From Actinomyces sp. 432 (lineage in GTDB: Bacteria > Actinomycetota > Actinomycetes > Actinomycetales > Actinomycetaceae): a DNA stretch of 64,000 bases. The stretch is taken from contig NZ_CP025249.1 of assembly GCF_009930875.1 (NCBI RefSeq), positions 2,542,001-2,606,000 of the forward strand. Direction: 5' to 3'. The notes beneath the pieces were generated by a model. The model was not told the DNA's origin. It made no database searches and saw only the letters and a list, made by a program, of their open reading frames with translations. Both the position numbers and the translations under genes were made by a program. Below are positions 1 to 10,961 of this stretch, one piece after another (position 1 is the stretch's first letter; every line of letters starts with the position of its first letter).

Positions 1-1437
<1,437 letters not shown>

Positions 1438-1550
1438 GGGCGTCTCCTCGAGAGTGGGTGAGGTGGGGCTGGGCGGATTCCTCGGTCCTGCCGCCTGCGG
1501 GACATCCTAGACGGAAAGTCTCGTTCGGATGACGGTCAGTCCGGAGCCAT

Positions 1551-1591
1551 ATCTACCGAACTCGGCACGTAACAACTACCGAACTCGGCGG
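1551..1591. repeat. Intergenic direct repeat, accgaactcggc type
   Basis: The 12-mer taccgaactcgg occurs twice about 25 bases apart. A closely related pair (ccgaactcggcggg ... ccgatctcggcgga) lies at about 24560-24596 in another intergenic gap, also preceded by aacaac. This suggests a dispersed intergenic repeat family. Function unknown. Confidence 0.5.
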
Positions 1592-1621
1592 GGGTGGTGC
1601 AGCCGCGTACCGGAGACGCGA

Positions 1622-1663
1622 AGGCGGCGGGCCGGCACCGCTTGGGGAGCCGGCCCGCCGCCT
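1622..1663 (-). terminator. Hairpin terminator after rplA
   Basis: Perfect 15-bp GC-rich inverted repeat, 1622-1636 pairing with 1649-1663, loop 12 nt, 56 bases beyond the rplA stop on the minus strand. There is no clear U tract, as is common in actinobacteria. Confidence 0.7.
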
Positions 1664-1718
1664 CGGTCTAGCAGTGAGCGCGGGCGCGCTCAGGGCCTCT
1701 CAGGCCGCTGAGGGCCGG

Positions 1719-2408
1719 TCAGAGCTTGGCCACATCCAAGGGGATGCCGGGGCCCATGGTCGTCGCCACGGTCGCCTTGAGGATGTACCGCCCCTTGGAG
1801 GTCGACGGCTTGAGCCGCTGCACCTCCTCCAGCGCAGCCTGGAAGTTCTCGGCCAGCTGCTCCTCGGAGAAGGAGGACTTGCCGATGACAAAGTTGAGGT
1901 TGCCGGCGCGGTCGACGCGGAACTCGATACGTCCCCCCTTGATGTCGGTCACGGCCTTGGCCACGTCCATGGTGACAGTGCCGGTCTTGGGGTTGGGCAT
2001 GAGGCCGCGGGGGCCGAGCACGCGGCCCAGGCGCCCCACCTTGCCCATCAGGTCGGGGGTGGCGACGGCGGCGTCGAAGTCGGTGTAGCCACCTGCGACC
2101 TTGGCGATGAGCTCGTCGCCGCCAACCTCGTCGGCGCCGGCGGCGATGGCCTGCTCGGCCCGCTCACCCTGGGCGAATACGACCACCCGGGCCGTCTTGC
2201 CGGTACCGTGCGGCAGGGACACGGTGCCGCGCACCATCTGGTCGGCCTTGCGGGGGTCAACGCCCAGGCGGAGTACGACGTCCACGGTGGAGTCGAACTT
2301 CGTCACGGACGTCTCCTTGGCCAGCTTCACTGCTTCCGCGGGCGTGTAGAGGATCCCGGACTGGATCTTCTCCGCCGCGGCGCGGTAGGCCTTGCTGCGC
2401 TTGGTCAT
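1719..2408 (-). CDS. rplA: 50S ribosomal protein L1
   Basis: 229 residues, the normal length for bacterial L1. It begins [15 protein letters not shown] and keeps the family core, including the [15 protein letters not shown] segment that binds rRNA. L1 forms the mobile stalk at the ribosomal E site and can bind its own mRNA to repress translation. It lies 80 bases downstream of rplK on the same strand, the standard L11-L1 order, and the hairpin at 1622-1663 probably ends the transcript. Confidence 0.98.
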   Translation of the reverse strand: MTKRSKAYRAAAEKIQSGILYTPAEAVKLAKETSVTKFDSTVDVVLRLGVDPRKADQMVRGTVSLPHGTGKTARVVVFAQGERAEQAIAAGADEVGGDELIAKVAGGYTDFDAAVATPDLMGKVGRLGRVLGPRGLMPNPKTGTVTMDVAKAVTDIKGGRIEFRVDRAGNLNFVIGKSSFSEEQLAENFQAALEEVQRLKPSTSKGRYILKATVATTMGPGIPLDVAKL

Positions 2409-2488
2409 CTGCTTCTCCTTAGCAGTCGTGGTGAACGGGCCGCGCAGGCCCTTCCACGCATATTGGTTCTGGGTGACGGGCCGGGGTC

Positions 2489-2920
2489 TCAGGCCTCGAC
2501 GGTGATGCCCATGGAGCGGGCGGTGCCGGCAATGATCTTGGCGGCGGAGTCGACGTCATTGGCGTTCAGGTCACGCATCTTGGTCTCTGCGATCTCACGC
2601 ACCTGCGCCTGGCTGAGCGAGCCGACCTTGTCCGAGTGGGGGGAGGCGGAGCCCTTGGAGACGCCTGCGGCCTTCTTGATGAGCTCTGCGGCCGGCGGAG
2701 TCTTCGTCACGAAGGTGAAGGAGCGGTCCTCGTAAACCGTGATCTCCACCGGGACGACGTTGCCGCGCTGGGACTCGGTCGCAGCGTTGTAGGCCTTGCA
2801 GAACTCCATGATGTTGACGCCGTGCTGACCGAGCGCGGGGCCGATCGGCGGAGCGGGGTTGGCCTGGCCGGCCTGGATCTGGAGCTTGATCAGCCCGGCG
2901 ACCTTCTTCTTAGGAGCCAT
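2489..2920 (-). CDS. rplK: 50S ribosomal protein L11
   Basis: 143 residues, family length. The N-terminal domain carries the proline-rich [20 protein letters not shown] segment that contacts the GTPase-associated rRNA; the C-terminal domain includes [13 protein letters not shown] and ends MGITVEA. L11 is needed for factor-dependent GTP hydrolysis and for RelA activation. It is downstream of nusG and upstream of rplA, all on the minus strand. Confidence 0.98.
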   Translation of the reverse strand: MAPKKKVAGLIKLQIQAGQANPAPPIGPALGQHGVNIMEFCKAYNAATESQRGNVVPVEITVYEDRSFTFVTKTPPAAELIKKAAGVSKGSASPHSDKVGSLSQAQVREIAETKMRDLNANDVDSAAKIIAGTARSMGITVEA

Positions 2921-3117
2921 GGGTAATTCGGTCTTTCTTGTCCGGAGTGCTGCACACCTGCCGTGCAGCGCGTGGTTGTGTTGGTACGCGGGTGCGTACC
3001 GGGCACGCGAGCGCCAATCTTAGACCCGCGTGCGCGTCCGTGAGAGGCCCGGTGGGCGGTCTCACAGGCGGGCCGTTCCCCGCCTTCGTCCTCTGGGGCC
3101 GTCGGCGGGGGCAGCGG

Positions 3118-3843
3118 TCAGATCTTGGCCACCTGATTGAAGGCGAGCTCGGCGGGGGTGTCGCGGCCGAACAGGGAGATGAGCACCTGCAGCTTCTGGG
3201 TGTCGGGGTGAATCTCCGCAATCGTGGCGGGCAGCGACTCGAAGGGGCCGTCGGTGACGATCACGGACTCGCCCACGGAGAAGGCGACCTCGTAGACCTG
3301 GCCATCGGCCACGACCTGGGTGCCCGTACCCTCCTCGGGCGCGGTGGCCGCGGCAGCACGCTTGGCGGCGACCTCCTCCGGGGTGGGGCCAAGCTGTGAG
3401 ACGGCCTCCTCAAGCGTCAGCGGCACCGGGTCGTAGCGGTCACCCACGAAGCCGGTCACGGCGGGGGTGTCCTTGATGGTGCGCCACACCTGCTCGGAGG
3501 TCTCCGGGTCATCCAGGTCCATCCGCACGAATACGTAACCGGGGATGCGGACCCGCGACACCTCTTTCTTCTTGTTGCCGTTCTTCAGCTCGATGACCGT
3601 CTCCATCGGGGCGACGGCGTCAAAGACGTAGTCCTCCAGCTCGAAGTTCTCGGCGCGCGCCATGATGTCCGCGGCGACGCGGCGCTCGTAGCCGGAGTAG
3701 GTGTGCAGCACGTACCACTCGCCGGGCAGCGAGGACATCTGCTTGCGGAACTCCTCGACCGGGTCGACCTCGGCCGGGGCGTTGTGCGGATCGGCGTCGG
3801 GGGCGACGGCGGCGGGCTCCTCGGGGACGTTCTCCTCGGACAC
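3118..3843 (-). CDS. nusG: Transcription termination/antitermination factor NusG
   Basis: 241 residues with the actinobacterial acidic, Ala/Pro-rich N-terminal extension (about residues 1-35). The NGN domain follows ([14 protein letters not shown], then [12 protein letters not shown]). A C-terminal KOW domain holds [19 protein letters not shown] and ends FNQVAKI. NusG binds RNA polymerase and links it to Rho or to the leading ribosome. It sits between secE and rplK, as in most bacteria. About 197 bases separate it from rplK, with no gene in them. Confidence 0.98.
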   Translation of the reverse strand: MSEENVPEEPAAVAPDADPHNAPAEVDPVEEFRKQMSSLPGEWYVLHTYSGYERRVAADIMARAENFELEDYVFDAVAPMETVIELKNGNKKKEVSRVRIPGYVFVRMDLDDPETSEQVWRTIKDTPAVTGFVGDRYDPVPLTLEEAVSQLGPTPEEVAAKRAAAATAPEEGTGTQVVADGQVYEVAFSVGESVIVTDGPFESLPATIAEIHPDTQKLQVLISLFGRDTPAELAFNQVAKI

Positions 3844-3945
3844 GGTGCTTCTTTCTCCTCGGACTGGATGTGGCTGCGACTGCGGCTGGCGGTGAGACCT
3901 GCGCCGAGTATGGCTGGTATGGCAGGAGTACGACGGGCCTGGCGC

Positions 3946-4179
3946 TCAGGCGAAGACCCACAGGACGAGTCGATCGAAGACTGCGTCCAGGGCCCCGGTG
4001 AACAGCATGATCGCCAGGATGAAGACGACCACCACCGCGAAGTAGGTCCACAGCTCACTCCGCGTGGGCCAGACCACCTTGCGGAGCTCGTCAATGACCT
4101 GACGGAAGTACAGGGACACGCGGGAGAAGGGCCCGCGCCTCTGCTTCCGTGCGCCCTTGGCGACGGTTGTATCGCTCAT
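3946..4179 (-). CDS. secE: Preprotein translocase subunit SecE
   Basis: 77 residues, the short single-span form of SecE found in actinobacteria. A basic N-terminus (KGARKQRRGPF) and the conserved amphipathic segment VIDELRKVVWPTRSE precede one membrane helix (LWTYFAVVVVFILAIMLF). SecE clamps SecY in the SecYEG channel. It is followed by nusG about 100 bases downstream and preceded by tRNA-Trp, the usual order. Confidence 0.97.
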   Translation of the reverse strand: MSDTTVAKGARKQRRGPFSRVSLYFRQVIDELRKVVWPTRSELWTYFAVVVVFILAIMLFTGALDAVFDRLVLWVFA

Positions 4180-4273
4180 GCTCTCGTGATCCTCGGGGTC
4201 GACGTTCCGGTCACGCCCTGACGGGCGAGAAGACGGAGCCGACGGGATCTCCCGACAGATCCGCCGTTCTCAG

Positions 4274-4346
4274 CAGGGCAGGCGGGACTCGAACCCACAA
4301 CCGCCGGTTTTGGAGACCGGTGCGCTACCAATTGCGCCACTGCCCT
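4274..4346 (-). tRNA. tRNA-Trp (anticodon CCA)
   Basis: 73-nt cloverleaf on the minus strand. The acceptor stem AGGGCAG pairs with CTGCCCT. The anticodon stem CCGGT/ACCGG encloses CTCCAAA, with CCA read at complement 4311-4313. The T arm contains GGTTCGAGTCC. The discriminator base is G and CCA is not encoded. It lies upstream of secE. Confidence 0.96.
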
Positions 4347-4531
4347 TCAGCGGCCACTAATCTTGCCACATCATGCCCAGAATGCCGAACTCCAGCTCCG
4401 TGGGCTGCGCCACGTCAGCGGGCTAAGCCGCGCGCCGCACACCACGCACCGTTATGAGAACCTCGCCACCTCGGGCCGCATACCGGGATGACACTGCGGT
4501 TCCCCCGAGGCGTACGTGAGACTATCTGCCC

Positions 4532-5746
4532 GTGAGTACTGCACCTAGGAGTCGCGTTTCCGCCCGTCTGGCCGCCATCTCCCCCTCGGCCACCCTAGCC
4601 GTCGACGCCCGGGCGAAGGCCCTGCGCGCCGCCGGCCGCCCCGTCATCGGCTTCGGCGCCGGCGAGCCGGACTTCGCCACCCCGGACTACATCGTTGCCG
4701 CCGCCGTAGCCGCGGCCCAGGATCCGGTCAACCACAAGTACTCCCCAGCCAGGGGGCTGCCCGAGCTGCGTGAGGCGATCTCCGCCAAGACGCTGCGGGA
4801 CTCCGGCTACCTGGTCTCCCCCGAGGACATCCTGGTTACCAACGGAGGCAAGCAGGCCGTGTTCCAGGCCTTCGCCGCACTGCTGGACCCGGGCGACGAG
4901 GTGCTGCTGCCCACCCCCATTTGGACCACCTACCCCGAGGTCATCAGCCTGGCCGGCGGCACCACCGTGGAGGTGTTCGCCGGCGCGGACCAGGACTACA
5001 AGGTCACGCTCGATCAGCTGGAGGCAGCCCGCACCGAGCGCACCAAGGTGCTCCTGCTGTGCTCGCCGTCCAACCCCACCGGCGCCGTCTACACCGCCGC
5101 CGAGCTCACCCATATCGGCCAGTGGGCACTGGAGCACGGTATCTGGGTAGTCACCGACGAGATCTACGAGCACCTGCTCTATGACGACGCCCAGCCGGCC
5201 CACATCGTGGCGCTCGTGCCTGAGCTGGCCGAGCAGACGGTAGTGCTCAACGGCGTGGCCAAGACCTACGCGATGACCGGCTGGCGCGTGGGCTGGATGA
5301 TGGGGCCCGCCGATGTCATCCGCGCCGCGACCAACTTCCAGTCGCACCTGTCCAGCAACGTGGCCAACGTCTCCCAGCGGGCGGCCCTTGCCGCCGTGGC
5401 CGGGGACCTGTCCGCAGTGGAGCACATGCGCGCCGCCTTTGACCGCCGCCGCCGGCTGGTTGTGTCGATGCTCTCCGAGATCGGCGGCGTGCAGGTCCCC
5501 ACGCCCAAGGGCGCCTTCTACGCCTACCCGAGCGTGGAGCAGCTCATCGGGCGCTCGCTGCGCGGGCACGTAATCGACTCCTCCGCCACGCTGGCGGAGC
5601 TGCTGCTGGAGTACGCCGAGGTGGCCGTGGTGCCCGGGGAGGCCTTCGGCCCCTCCGGTTTCCTGCGCATGTCCTACGCCATGAGCGACGATGCCATCAC
5701 CGAGGGCGTCACCCGCATGCAGCAGCTGCTGGCCGAGGTCGACTGA
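4532..5746 (+). CDS. Aspartate-type aminotransferase (class I, PLP-dependent)
   Basis: 404 residues from a GTG start. Fold-type I aminotransferase: substrate-binding [12 protein letters not shown] near residue 40, the PLP-phosphate region [21 protein letters not shown], the VTDEIYEHL aspartate, and the lysine of [16 protein letters not shown] that forms the Schiff base. A second arginine lies near FLRMSYAMS. The likely reaction is aspartate plus 2-oxoglutarate to oxaloacetate plus glutamate, but substrate range in this family varies. The next gene starts on the base after its stop codon. Confidence 0.93.
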   Translation: MSTAPRSRVSARLAAISPSATLAVDARAKALRAAGRPVIGFGAGEPDFATPDYIVAAAVAAAQDPVNHKYSPARGLPELREAISAKTLRDSGYLVSPEDILVTNGGKQAVFQAFAALLDPGDEVLLPTPIWTTYPEVISLAGGTTVEVFAGADQDYKVTLDQLEAARTERTKVLLLCSPSNPTGAVYTAAELTHIGQWALEHGIWVVTDEIYEHLLYDDAQPAHIVALVPELAEQTVVLNGVAKTYAMTGWRVGWMMGPADVIRAATNFQSHLSSNVANVSQRAALAAVAGDLSAVEHMRAAFDRRRRLVVSMLSEIGGVQVPTPKGAFYAYPSVEQLIGRSLRGHVIDSSATLAELLLEYAEVAVVPGEAFGPSGFLRMSYAMSDDAITEGVTRMQQLLAEVD

Positions 5747-6277
5747 GTGCGACACAAACGGCTACTGGCCGCGGCGATCGGCGCGCTGGCGCTCATCGTC
5801 GCGGCCGTGGTCTACGTGTTCTGGTGGCCGCTGCCCCAGGGCACCCCGGAGCTCGCGCCCGAGGTTGAGGCGTTGCGCGAGCAGGCCGCGAGCTACGTAG
5901 AGAACCAACCTGGCAGAGGCGATGACTGGTCTTTAGTTCTTGGAACCGCGAACGCCGAGGCCGTCTGGGTTCACTTCAGCCGAGACGGTGAAGCAGTTCC
6001 AGATACACGGATAGACGTTGGTTCATCCGCCGAAGTACTCGGTTGCACCATTACCGTCTTGGAGTCACACCCCAAGCGGCCATCGGGTCGGGGATCCGGG
6101 ACCGCATCCAGCTCGACACTCATCGCGGTCCAGTGCCCCGACAGCGCCACTCCCACCGCCACCACTCCCGCTGCCCCTGTGGCCACCTCCACCGCACCCA
6201 CCGCTCAGGCCGAGCCTTCCGGGACGGCTGCCTCAGCCGAGTCGGCCTCGGGCTTCGACGGCACCACTGCGCCCTGA
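5747..6277 (+). CDS. Membrane-anchored hypothetical protein with Thr/Pro/Ala tail
   Basis: 176 residues from a GTG that directly follows the aminotransferase stop, so probably translated with it. One N-terminal membrane helix (LLAAAIGALALIVAAVVYVFWWPL, split by no charged residue) acts as anchor or uncleaved signal. A small globular part of about 100 residues follows, then a low-complexity tail of Thr, Pro, Ala and Ser typical of cell-wall spacers. I do not recognise the family. The start is uncertain, but the reading frame has normal actinobacterial codon use. Confidence 0.65.
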   Translation: MRHKRLLAAAIGALALIVAAVVYVFWWPLPQGTPELAPEVEALREQAASYVENQPGRGDDWSLVLGTANAEAVWVHFSRDGEAVPDTRIDVGSSAEVLGCTITVLESHPKRPSGRGSGTASSSTLIAVQCPDSATPTATTPAAPVATSTAPTAQAEPSGTAASAESASGFDGTTAP

Positions 6278-6729
6278 CTAACCGACTCCTGCCTCAGGCA
6301 TGCAGACGGCGCAGCAAAGAGTAGAACGCAGTAGGACAACGCAGTAGGACAAGGAGTAGCACTCCGCCTTGCCCTCCAGCCCTATGCCCGGCAGTTCCCC
6401 GGAGACACACGGGAGTCCACCGCCTGGGCATCGTCGGTGAAACCGCCGGTGGGCTGGAACCCGCCGGGGCAGAACGCGTTACCGCCCAGGTGCAGTCCGG
6501 CGGCGGTGTGAAGTGAGAACTGGTGCCCGCCGTGCTGATGACGGCTCATGCGGAGTACCAGCGGCACAGGGACCTTGCGCGTCCACCACCGCTTCCAGCA
6601 TGAAAAGTGTCCATTTCTCGCCACTTTGGTCCCCACGGTCCCTGCTGGCGCTGAGCCTGCGGCGTATTTGCGCGGGTCCGGAACCGGCGGCAGCTCAAAG
6701 TGGCGAGAAATGGACAGTTCTCTCACCGC
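6278..6729. other. Intergenic region of 452 bases with no convincing gene
   Basis: It contains an open frame at 6382-6726 (minus, 114 codons) that reads straight through a long inverted repeat and matches nothing I know, so I do not call it a gene. The notable content is the inverted repeat at 6605-6719. Confidence 0.6.
6605..6719. repeat. Long inverted repeat, 24-bp arms 67 bases apart
   Basis: Arms 6605-6628 and 6696-6719 are reverse complements at 23 of 24 positions (core tgtccatttctcgccacttt). The element ends 10 bases short of the symporter stop codon. It could be a dispersed palindromic element or a MITE-like relic; no transposase is linked to it. Confidence 0.8.
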
Positions 6730-8297
6730 TCAGACCGTCGCATCCTCCGGGACGGAGGTGAACTCGTCGCCGGGGCGCCGCAGGTCCGGGTCCTGGAGCA
6801 GGTAGGCCCTGGTCTCACGGGCGATCAGGCCGGACAGCAGCACCAGGCCGATCAGGTTCGGGATGGCCATGAGACCGTTGGCGATATCCGCGAAGGTCCA
6901 CACGTCGTCCAGGCTGGTGACGGTGCCCAGGAAGATCAGGACGGTGAAGAACAGGCGGAAGGGCAGCACCCCGTGGACGCCCACCAGGCGCACGGTGCAG
7001 CGCTCGCCGTAGTAGGCCCAGCCCAGGATCGTGGAGCAGCCCAGGAAGACCAGCGAGACCGAGACGATGTAGTGCCCCAGTCCCCGGGCAGCCCGGTAGT
7101 GAAGGCGTTCGCGGTCATGGTGGCCGGGTTGTCACCCGTCCAGGCGCCGGTGGACAGCACCACCAGGCCGGTGCAGGTGACCACCACGAAGGTGTCGATG
7201 AAGGTCTGGGTCATGGACACCAGGCCCTGGCGGACCGGGTGGTTGGTCTTGGCCGCGGCGGCGGCGATGGCAGCCGAGCCCATGCCGGACTCGTTGGAGA
7301 AGATGCCGCGGGCCATTCCGAACTTGATGGCCATGAGCATGGTGGAGCCGGCGAAGCCTCCCACGGCTCCGTGCCCGGTGAAGGCGTCTGCGAACACCAT
7401 CCCCAGCGCCGCCGGAATCGCCGTGATGTTGACTGCGAGGATGTAGAAGCAACCGCCCACGTAGAACACGATCATCATTGGCACGAAGGCAGCGGTGACC
7501 CGTCCGATGGACTCAATGCCGCCCAGCAGCACGCCACCGATCGCGATGGCCATGAGAATGCCGACGAGCGCCGGATCCGCCCCGAAGGAGTGCTCCAGCT
7601 GTGCCGCCACCGAGTTGGACTGCGTCATGGAGCCGATGCCGAAGCAGGCGAGCAGCGTGGAGATGGCGAAGAACACCGACAGCGCGGTGCCCGCACGCCC
7701 TTTGATCGCGTGCTGCAGGTAGTACTGGGGGCCGCCGGACTTCTGGCCGTTGGCGTCGGTGGTGCGGAAGCGCACGGCAAGGAAGGCCTCGGAGTACTTC
7801 GAGGCCATGCCGAAGAATGCGGTTACCCACATCCAGAACAGCGCACCGGGACCGCCCAGGTGGATCGCAGTGGCCACGCCGATGATGTTGCCCACTCCCA
7901 CAGTGGCGGCCAGTGCCGTGGTCAGCGCCTGGTAGTGGGAGATGTCCCCCTCGGCGGTGTCGGCCTCGCCACCGCTGCGGTCCAGCAGGGCGAAGCGCAG
8001 CGCCGGGAAGAGCTTGCGCAGCTGGACGGCGCGCAGCCGCACGGTCAGCCAGATGCCGGTGCCCAGCAGCAGCGGAATGAGCAGCCATGGCCCCCACAGG
8101 AAGTCGTCGGCTGCGGACAGCACCTCACTGAAGCTCGCCGGGTACGGCCCCGCAGCCGCCACCAAGTGCCCGGCCGCTATGCCGGGTGCGGCGGCTGGCT
8201 CGGCCACCGGCACGGCGCCGGGTGCCGGGGCAGGTACGGTCAAGAGCGCGGGTAGGGGCGTGGGGAACACGGTTACTGCCTTTCCGCCGGCGGGCAC
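6730..8297 (-). CDS. Alanine/glycine:cation symporter (AGCS family), one frameshift
   Basis: Sodium- or proton-coupled importer of small neutral amino acids. Frame A runs 8297 to about 7078 and holds most helices with AGCS hallmarks: ATVGVGNIIGVATAI, GGPGALFWMW, SKYSEAFLAV, and GMARGIFSNESGMGSAAIA. The protein then continues in another frame (HYIVSVSLVFLGCSTILGWAYYGE) to a stop at 6730. The two join if one base is restored in the CCCC at 7075-7078. The repaired product is about 522 residues, normal for the family. The N-terminal 40 residues are Ala/Pro-rich, so the true start may be later. Probably intact in the organism if the missing base is a sequencing error. Confidence 0.88.
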
Positions 8298-8486
8298 CGG
8301 CGCGGCCGTAGGTTACACGCTTGCGCGCGCCCACAAGCGCGTAACCGTCAACAACGTGGCTGCGCGGCGCCCGGGCCCCGCGCAAGGCTCCGTACAGTCC
8401 CCGCGCAGTCCCCGCGCGAAGCTCCGCCCGATGCTCCGCGGACCTGCGCCCAATAGTGGCGCGCGCAGCGACCGCCCAGTGAGTCC

Positions 8487-9734
8487 TCAGTGGGCGCCGC
8501 GACGCGCCTGGATCTCCCGCGCCTGGGCCAGCCAGGACTCGGCGCGCGCCAGCCGCCCCTCCGCGTCGGCGCGCCACGGGCCGCCGTCCTCCCGGCGCGC
8601 GCCGGCAACCAGCGACAGCACCACGCCGGCGCAGCGTGCGCGCAGGGCCACCGGGTCCACCTGCTGCTCCGCCAGGCGGGTCCAGGTCTCCAGGGCCGGC
8701 CGCAGGTGCGGGTACGCGGCCGGCGCCAGGTGATCCAGGACGCTGACGTGCCCGAGCAGGCAGGCCAGGTCGTCAACGCGGCGCCCGGGCCCGAGGGAGT
8801 CGACATCGAGCAGGCTGGCAACGGCATCCCCCTCCATGAGCACATTGGCCTCATAGAAGTCGCCGTGGACGGGGACAACCGGGCCCGGATCGGAGGCCGC
8901 CATCAACTGCTCGACCCCCTCGGCGATCGCGCGGGTGCGGCCCACATGCTCCGGCAGGACGGTGGCGGCGGCATGCGCGTAGTGGCGGGCGCGCTCGGAC
9001 CAGGCGGGGTGCGCGGCCAGCTGCAGCGCGGCCGCGGGCAGGGAGTCCAGCAGCCCGGTCAGGGCGTTGAACACCCGTACCGCCTGTGCCTCATCCATGC
9101 CGCGGGAGAGCAGCCCGGACAGGGCCACGCCCCTGCCAGTGGACAGCAGCACCAGGCCGTCCCGGTCATCGCGCAGCACGTCCGGCGCGGGCACGCCCGC
9201 GGCACGCAGCATGCGGTGCCGGTCGGCGAATGCCGCGGACTGGCTAGGGCGTAGTACCTTGGCGTAGGCGGTGGTGGAGTCGGGATAGGTAACTCGCACC
9301 ACCGCACGCCGGGTGGGCCGATAGGCGACCATGGTGGCCTTGACCGGGACACCCAGGCGCTGCGACAGCAGCGAAGGAGTGCAGGCTACCGCGAGCGCGG
9401 GCAGTTCCGGATCCGCCGGGTGCCGCCACACGTAGACGACCGGCCCGTCCCCGCCGGTGGGAGCCACCCGGGTCAGCCCGGCCGCCTGCGGATTGGACAG
9501 GCGGGCGGTGGTGGCGCACAGGTACTCGGTGGCGCGGCTGCCATCGGGGCGGGCAACTACGGCGGTGTAGCCGACCGAGACGCCGGCACCGGGTCGGTGG
9601 TGGACCGAATGGACCTCCCAGCTCATGAGCTGCTGGCCGGACGGCGCCAGTGCTGCTGCCAGCACGGAGGCCGCGCGCGCTCCGGTGAGCAGAGCGACCT
9701 CCCTGGGCTCATGGTCGGCCATGACGGTGCTCAT
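8487..9734 (-). CDS. APH-fold phosphotransferase (aminoglycoside phosphotransferase family)
   Basis: 415 residues from ATG 9734; upstream ATGs in the frame would overlap the adenosine deaminase promoter. The kinase-like core shows the Brenner motif VHGDFYEANVL and the metal-binding LLDVDSLGPGRRVDDLA, both standard for APH and choline-kinase-like enzymes. An N-terminal domain of about 150 residues resembles the ATP lobe. The family phosphorylates small hydroxylated molecules or drugs; the substrate cannot be told. It is divergent from adenosine deaminase with 135 bases between starts. Confidence 0.85.
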   Translation of the reverse strand: MSTVMADHEPREVALLTGARAASVLAAALAPSGQQLMSWEVHSVHHRPGAGVSVGYTAVVARPDGSRATEYLCATTARLSNPQAAGLTRVAPTGGDGPVVYVWRHPADPELPALAVACTPSLLSQRLGVPVKATMVAYRPTRRAVVRVTYPDSTTAYAKVLRPSQSAAFADRHRMLRAAGVPAPDVLRDDRDGLVLLSTGRGVALSGLLSRGMDEAQAVRVFNALTGLLDSLPAAALQLAAHPAWSERARHYAHAAATVLPEHVGRTRAIAEGVEQLMAASDPGPVVPVHGDFYEANVLMEGDAVASLLDVDSLGPGRRVDDLACLLGHVSVLDHLAPAAYPHLRPALETWTRLAEQQVDPVALRARCAGVVLSLVAGARREDGGPWRADAEGRLARAESWLAQAREIQARRGAH

Positions 9735-9869
9735 GGGAACAGTCTGCCTTAATGCGCGCCAGGAGTGACAGGATGCGCGCATGGATCGCGTGCTTGACCG
9801 TGCTCGACCGCGCGGGTGATCCCGGTCGGTCAGCGGCAAGCCCTCAGCGGGCAGTGGCACAATCCCGCC

Positions 9870-10889
9870 ATGCGCGACCTAGCCGCCCTGCCCAAGGCGC
9901 ACCTGCATCTGCACTTCACGGGCTCAATGCGTCTGGAGACGCTCATTGAGCTGGCGTCCGGCGCGGGCGCACGGCTACCGACCTCGTTCCTCGATGGTGA
10001 CCCGCTGCACGTGCCTGCGGACCATCGTGGCTGGTTCCGCTTCCAGCGGGCCTACGACACGGCCCGCCACCTGGTGGTCACCGAGGAGATCATGCGCCGC
10101 ATCGTGCTGGAGGCGGCGCTCGACGACGCCGCCGAGGGGTCGCGGCGCCTGGAGATCCAGGTGGACCCGACCTCCTACGCCCCGTACGTCGGCGGTATCA
10201 CACCGGCGTTGGAGATCATCCTTGATGCCGCCAGGCAGGCGACCATCCTGTCCGGGGTGGAGGTGGCGGTGATTGTGGCCGCGTCCCGTATCCGGCACCC
10301 CCTGGACGCCCGCACGCTGGCACGGTTGGCGACGCGCTACGCCGGGGACGGGTCGGGTACCGTCATCGGCTTCGGGCTGTCCAACGACGAGCGGGCGGGC
10401 GTGACCTCCTCCTGGGGGCCGGCCTTCGCGATCGCCCGCCGCGCCGGCCTGGCCTCGCTCCCGCACGGCGGGGAGCTGCTGGGGCCCGAGCACGTGCGCG
10501 ACGTCGTCTCCGCGCTCGGCCCGACCCGGCTGGGACACGGGATCCGCACCAGCGAGGACCCGGCACTGCTGGACGCGATCGTCGCAGCGGGCGTGAGCCT
10601 GGAGGTGTGTCCCGCGTCGAATGTGTGCCTGGGCGTGTACCGGGAACCCGGTGACGTGCCGCTGCCGGTGCTGCTAGAGCACGGCGCCCAGGTGGCGCTG
10701 GGAGCGGACGATCCCCTGCTGTTCCAGTCCCGGCTGGTGGACCAGTACCAGCTCGCCCGGGACCTGGGGCTGGATGACTGCGCGCTGGCGGAGCTTGCGC
10801 GCGGCTCCATCCGCGCCTCCTTGGCCTCGCCCGCCTCGAAGCAGGCGTGGCTGGCGCAGGTGGATGCCTGGCTGGCGGCGGACGAGTAA
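9870..10889 (+). CDS. add: Adenosine deaminase
   Basis: 339 residues from ATG 9870. Deaminates adenosine (or adenine) to inosine (or hypoxanthine) in purine salvage. Zinc and catalytic residues are visible: HLHLHFTGSM at residues 11-20, PHGGELLGPEHV with the His-Glu pair, RLGHGIRT, CPASNVCLG, and GADDPLLF for the zinc/catalytic aspartates. The family usually has a Gly-Glu-His-Ala-like HAGE motif; here it is HGGE. It converges on murB with a 72-base gap. Confidence 0.92.
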   Translation: MRDLAALPKAHLHLHFTGSMRLETLIELASGAGARLPTSFLDGDPLHVPADHRGWFRFQRAYDTARHLVVTEEIMRRIVLEAALDDAAEGSRRLEIQVDPTSYAPYVGGITPALEIILDAARQATILSGVEVAVIVAASRIRHPLDARTLARLATRYAGDGSGTVIGFGLSNDERAGVTSSWGPAFAIARRAGLASLPHGGELLGPEHVRDVVSALGPTRLGHGIRTSEDPALLDAIVAAGVSLEVCPASNVCLGVYREPGDVPLPVLLEHGAQVALGADDPLLFQSRLVDQYQLARDLGLDDCALAELARGSIRASLASPASKQAWLAQVDAWLAADE

Positions 10890-10961
10890 GCCTCTGGCCG
10901 CCTGCCCGATCCGCGTGCCGGGCGGCACGTGCGGGTGGTCGATCCCTGGGCCCGCCCGGAC

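Noticed and set aside
4595..5755. 386-codon minus-strand open frame opposite the aminotransferase
   Set aside because: Gly/His/Val-rich shadow with no domain; the plus strand encodes a full aminotransferase.
6382..6726. 114-codon minus-strand open frame
   Set aside because: Reads through an inverted repeat, has no recognisable motif and no ribosome site.
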